64,000 nt of DNA from positions 1 through 64,000 of the forward strand of contig JBPOJB010000031.1 of the NCBI GenBank assembly GCA_052034005.1, given 5' to 3'. How positions within the stretch are numbered: the stretch's first letter is position 1; the number at the start of each line of letters is the position of its first letter. Of this stretch, positions 62,201 to 64,000 are shown piece after piece. The notes beneath the pieces are model-generated. The model ran no database searches. It saw nothing but the letters and a program-made list of their open reading frames with translations, and was not told the origin of the DNA. The position numbers and the translations under genes were made by a program. This DNA comes from JAAYDI01 sp052034005. GTDB taxonomy: Bacteria > Planctomycetota > Planctomycetia > Pirellulales > Pirellulaceae.

Positions 62201-64000
62201 CTCATCACGGCGCTCCAGAAACTGCTGCCGGACATGCAGATCACGACGGACACCGCGTCCCAGAAGCTGATCGCCTTCGGCACGCTGGCGGACCATGAAC
62301 TGCTCGCCAAGGCGCTGGAGCAGTTCCTGGAGGACGACGCGGCCCAGCGGCCGACGGTCGTTGTCTATCCGGCCAAGGCGCGCTCCTACGAGGCGCTTTC
62401 GCAACTGCGCAGCGTGCTGACGCAGGTCGCGCCGCAGGCCGTGATCGGCATCGACGTGCGGCGCGGCGCCATCGTCGCCGCGGCCCAGGAGGCGGACCAC
62501 GCGAAGATCCGGGCCGCCATCGAGCAGGTGGTGGCCATGGACCGGGAGGCCGAGTCGCGGCTGGAAACCTATACGCTCGACCGGATCAAAGCGACCCCGA
62601 CGCTCACGGCGCTCCAGATGATCGCGCCCTACGCTCAGATGTCGGTCGGGGCGGTCCCCGAGCAGATCGTCGTATGGGGCACGCCGGAGGATCACGACCG
62701 GGTGAAGGCGGCGCTGGCGAAACTGGAAGAGACCGGCGGCGCGGACGCGTCGCGCGAACTGCGCGTCCACAAGATCCACAAGCAGGCCAGCGCGCAGGCC
62801 GCCTCGGTGATCGCGACCACGTTGCCGGAGGTGCAAGTCCTGGCCGGCCAGGGCTCCGACCAGCTGCTGATCTGGGCCAGCCCCAAAGACCACGCCCGGC
62901 TGGATGAGCTGATCAAGCAGCTGGAAAAGGAACTGCGCCTGGATGTCGACCGGGAAGTCAAGGTGTTCGAACTCCAGGATGTCGATCCGGCCGAAGCCCG
63001 GCGCGTGCTCGACGCCACCATCGGCGGACTGGAATATGTCACCACCACCGTGCCCCGCCGGCTCGTTGTCCGGGCCGATCCGGCGCTGTTCGAGCGGATC
63101 GAGCAGACGTTGGCCGACCTCCAGCAGGCGGTGGCCGTGCCCGAGCAGGTCGTGCGCGTCCACACCTATGATGTCGACGAACTGAATGTGTCGACCCTGT
63201 ATGCCGCGCTGAGCGCCGACGACATGAAAGAGCTGTCCATCCAGCTCAATCCGACCACCAACAGCCTGATCGTGCGCGGCCCCGCGGCGCGCCAGGACGA
63301 GCTGGCGGCCACGCTCAGCCAACTGGCGCTCCAGCTGCCCGCCCCCGACAAGCCGACCGCCGAGGTCTACCGGCTCGAGCGCGCCGACGTGACGACCGCG
63401 GCCACCACCATCCGGTCGCTCGTCCCCACCGCCCTCGTGATGCCCGATACCGTGAATCAGACCCTGGCGATTACCGCCACCGCCAAGGACCATGCGAAGA
63501 TCAAGGACCTCGTCGACCGGCTCGACTCGAGTGAAGGCGGCGAGCTGGTGACGGAGACCTACGTGCTCAAGAAAGCCTACCCGCCCGGCATTGTCGCCGC
63601 CGTCAAGCCGATCGTCCCGCAGGCCATCTTCAGCCCGGACCCGTACAACAAGTCGATCATCGTCACGGCCACGGCCGCCGACCAGCAGAAGATCAAGGCG
63701 ATCATCGACAAGGCTGACGGTCTGGGGGAAGGAGAACTCACCACCAAGGTGTATTCGCTCGAGTGGGTCAGTCCGTACGCCATCATGACGGCCCTGACGC
63801 CCATCGTCCCCAACGCCACGCTCAGCCCCGACGCCGCCAGCAAGTCGCTGATCGTCAGCGCCAACGAAAAGGACCACGAACGCGTCGAGGCGGTCATCAA
63901 ACAGGCCGACCAGCGCGGCGGCGGGGAATGGACCACGAAAGCCTATCCGATGAAATGGGCCAACGCGAGCACCATCTCGGTGGCGCTGGCGAGCGTCGTG
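59279..64000 (+). CDS. Giant exported protein with about 20 tandem secretin-N-like modules (partial)
   Basis: Open from the GTG at 59279 (GAGGA 8 nt upstream) to the window edge, at least 1574 codons. A signal peptide (FVCIACLLVGVTALRLWG) is followed by four 13-residue Pro/Glu repeats (ESPKPEEAPQPAA). Then come a helical segment with NEQRAAVAQLVNERAAAL and a secretin N0-like domain (YQKWDDVLDWFARQAGLALVMD). After it, about nineteen modules of 70-80 residues each begin with a strand of the form x-VYPL and end with LIVxATxxDHxxI followed by a helix, the secretin N1/KH-like fold used by GspD and PilQ. No secretin barrel has appeared by the edge. I infer a periplasmic filament or scaffold protein rather than an ordinary secretin. 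Confidence 0.85.
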   Translation, partial: MSTWSARAVRFVCIACLLVGVTALRLWGQDPASSSPAAPAADAASAPVAESPKPEGAPQPATESPKPEEAPQPAAESPKPEEAPQPAAESPKSEEAPKPAAAPAFLPLFDYARLAHPAVADQLELTNEQRAAVAQLVNERAAALAAAPADQRTAVVEATDQKLAALLNDAQRAKLATMAGTQKLRFSFRYQKWDDVLDWFARQAGLALVMDQPPAGLFTYSDNREYSPAEAIDLLNSVLLTRGFTLIQRGRMLVLVDLSKDLQQNLIPRLKPEEIAQRGNFEFVTVMFPLGRRKADDVAKEITPLLGSYGTCVALPQTAQLQVTGPGGVLKAISILISSIPEPPLPKTEEPRKPPPQIPPVLAVYPVTAIDPAAAVKTLEVLFPGAKFQIDEKVDQIMAYGTPNEQTAIKAAVDQMQANRPPDKQPRLEIYQLRGLEAATVTDLVEQLQAVIPKVQATVDTASERLLVFAEPKDQEQVKAMMLKLGADVEEGGKQVVVYMPKRFDPTAFAALVKELVPRADISSDPKTRRVVVSASEAAQTMVKSLADQLDQEAALEDTPVLQLYSFDKAMDDAVLALISPLVPDAKLTLSSDGLQLTAIARVVDHTVIKRLVDQWKETRAAQEDPTLHIYPLSKPLNATILSTLTTLVPGAQITPSSDSKQLIVVARAEDHERVQQTLDQISVSAEAAKRLKLEFYQVAGMPATQLQTLLQPLVIESTITVDSAQDRLIVWGPAEEHATLAELVERLAEDPLAGSKPVLEFYPLPDEAMSTSITSVLATMAPTARVTWDAETSRLMVVATPKEQQIVKQTIEQVTTGAPRAEKQELRPYPLDMSQRAWFHLVQADLLQRFPGMRVIEDPESGEIAIWAKAAQHEELARLVKSAGAASDAAEPSVLIKYPMRRGSAKTAFDMLKQLYPTLKVTLDEKADCVLVYAPLSMHGRLKQALGQVAVDVAPGNQEELRSYATGAVSPTALITALQKLLPDMQITTDTASQKLIAFGTLADHELLAKALEQFLEDDAAQRPTVVVYPAKARSYEALSQLRSVLTQVAPQAVIGIDVRRGAIVAAAQEADHAKIRAAIEQVVAMDREAESRLETYTLDRIKATPTLTALQMIAPYAQMSVGAVPEQIVVWGTPEDHDRVKAALAKLEETGGADASRELRVHKIHKQASAQAASVIATTLPEVQVLAGQGSDQLLIWASPKDHARLDELIKQLEKELRLDVDREVKVFELQDVDPAEARRVLDATIGGLEYVTTTVPRRLVVRADPALFERIEQTLADLQQAVAVPEQVVRVHTYDVDELNVSTLYAALSADDMKELSIQLNPTTNSLIVRGPAARQDELAATLSQLALQLPAPDKPTAEVYRLERADVTTAATTIRSLVPTALVMPDTVNQTLAITATAKDHAKIKDLVDRLDSSEGGELVTETYVLKKAYPPGIVAAVKPIVPQAIFSPDPYNKSIIVTATAADQQKIKAIIDKADGLGEGELTTKVYSLEWVSPYAIMTALTPIVPNATLSPDAASKSLIVSANEKDHERVEAVIKQADQRGGGEWTTKAYPMKWANASTISVALASVV
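59423..59578 (+). repeat. Four 39-bp tandem repeats inside the giant gene
   Basis: Period 39 bp, in frame, each unit encoding a 13-residue ESPKPEEAPQP(A/T) motif. Units differ by a few substitutions. In-frame length means copy-number changes would keep the gene open. Confidence 0.9.

Noticed and set aside
59507..63877. A 1456-codon open frame on the minus strand opposite the tandem secretin-N gene
   Set aside because: Its protein is an Arg/Leu/Gly/Asp-rich shadow with no domain or signal peptide. It results from strong GC at third positions of the plus-strand gene, which shows real modules and a ribosome-binding site.

Overview
The window looks like a chromosome fragment of a Planctomycetota bacterium, probably from the Pirellulales/Planctomycetales side. 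The DNA is very GC-rich with strong third-position GC bias, which produces long antisense shadow frames. Many genes belong to families I associate with that phylum: a BBP7-like outer-membrane barrel, an SHD1-domain exported protein, small conserved exported proteins and lipoproteins, a UVR-motif protein, giant exported proteins and a single-polypeptide FAAL-ACP-aminotransferase. Family assignments come from motif reading, not from a database search.

Layout. 1-3087 is an AT-richer accessory patch. Two copies of a ~250-bp palindrome-bearing repeat flank a HigB/HigA-type toxin-antitoxin pair with a readable promoter and operator, plus a decayed REP-type (Y1/HUH) transposase. 3088-14545 (minus) holds two enormous exported genes made of three related modules; the larger (2652 aa) looks like two membrane-anchored proteins fused end to end. 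14919-19816 holds nnrE, an FmdB-type zinc ribbon, guaB with an SHD1-type exported protein behind it, and an exported unknown. 20050-23394 is the selenocysteine pair selB-selA; the matching tRNA-Sec (selC, anticodon UCA) lies separately at 35623-35722. 24420-28829 carries proC, two small conserved unknowns, an EfpL/YeiP-type EF-P paralogue, a tiny lysine-rich protein and ettA. 29500-35595 carries surE, a lipoprotein, exported proteins, eno, riboflavin synthase overlapping rsmA, and a small conserved protein.

36029-39451 encodes a fatty-acyl-AMP ligase, an acyl carrier and an alpha-oxoamine synthase in one chain, which could activate, carry and condense a fatty acid with an amino acid as in sphingoid-base synthesis. 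39970-41601 has the BBP7-like barrel and, upstream of it, a possible small RNA with its own promoter and terminator. 41602-50243 has a TraB/GumN-like protein, a TIM-barrel epimerase, arfB, a UVR-motif protein, a lipoprotein hydrolase and a histidine kinase/NtrC-type regulator pair.

50641-58416 is a six-gene, tightly spaced operon apparently devoted to glucosylglycerate-type solutes: a degenerate M20-like protein, glucosyl-3-phosphoglycerate synthase, a glycosyltransferase, a HAD hydrolase, a second glycosyltransferase and a GH13_18 glucosylglycerate phosphorylase. It meets csrA tail to tail. From 59279 to the window edge runs one open gene, at least 1574 codons long, built from about twenty tandem secretin-N-like modules.

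The strongest items for a second look are the tandem secretin-N giant, the fused/duplicated giant exported genes, the FAAL-ACP-AOS fusion, the glucosylglycerate operon with its altered enzymes, and the candidate sRNA at 41332-41399.
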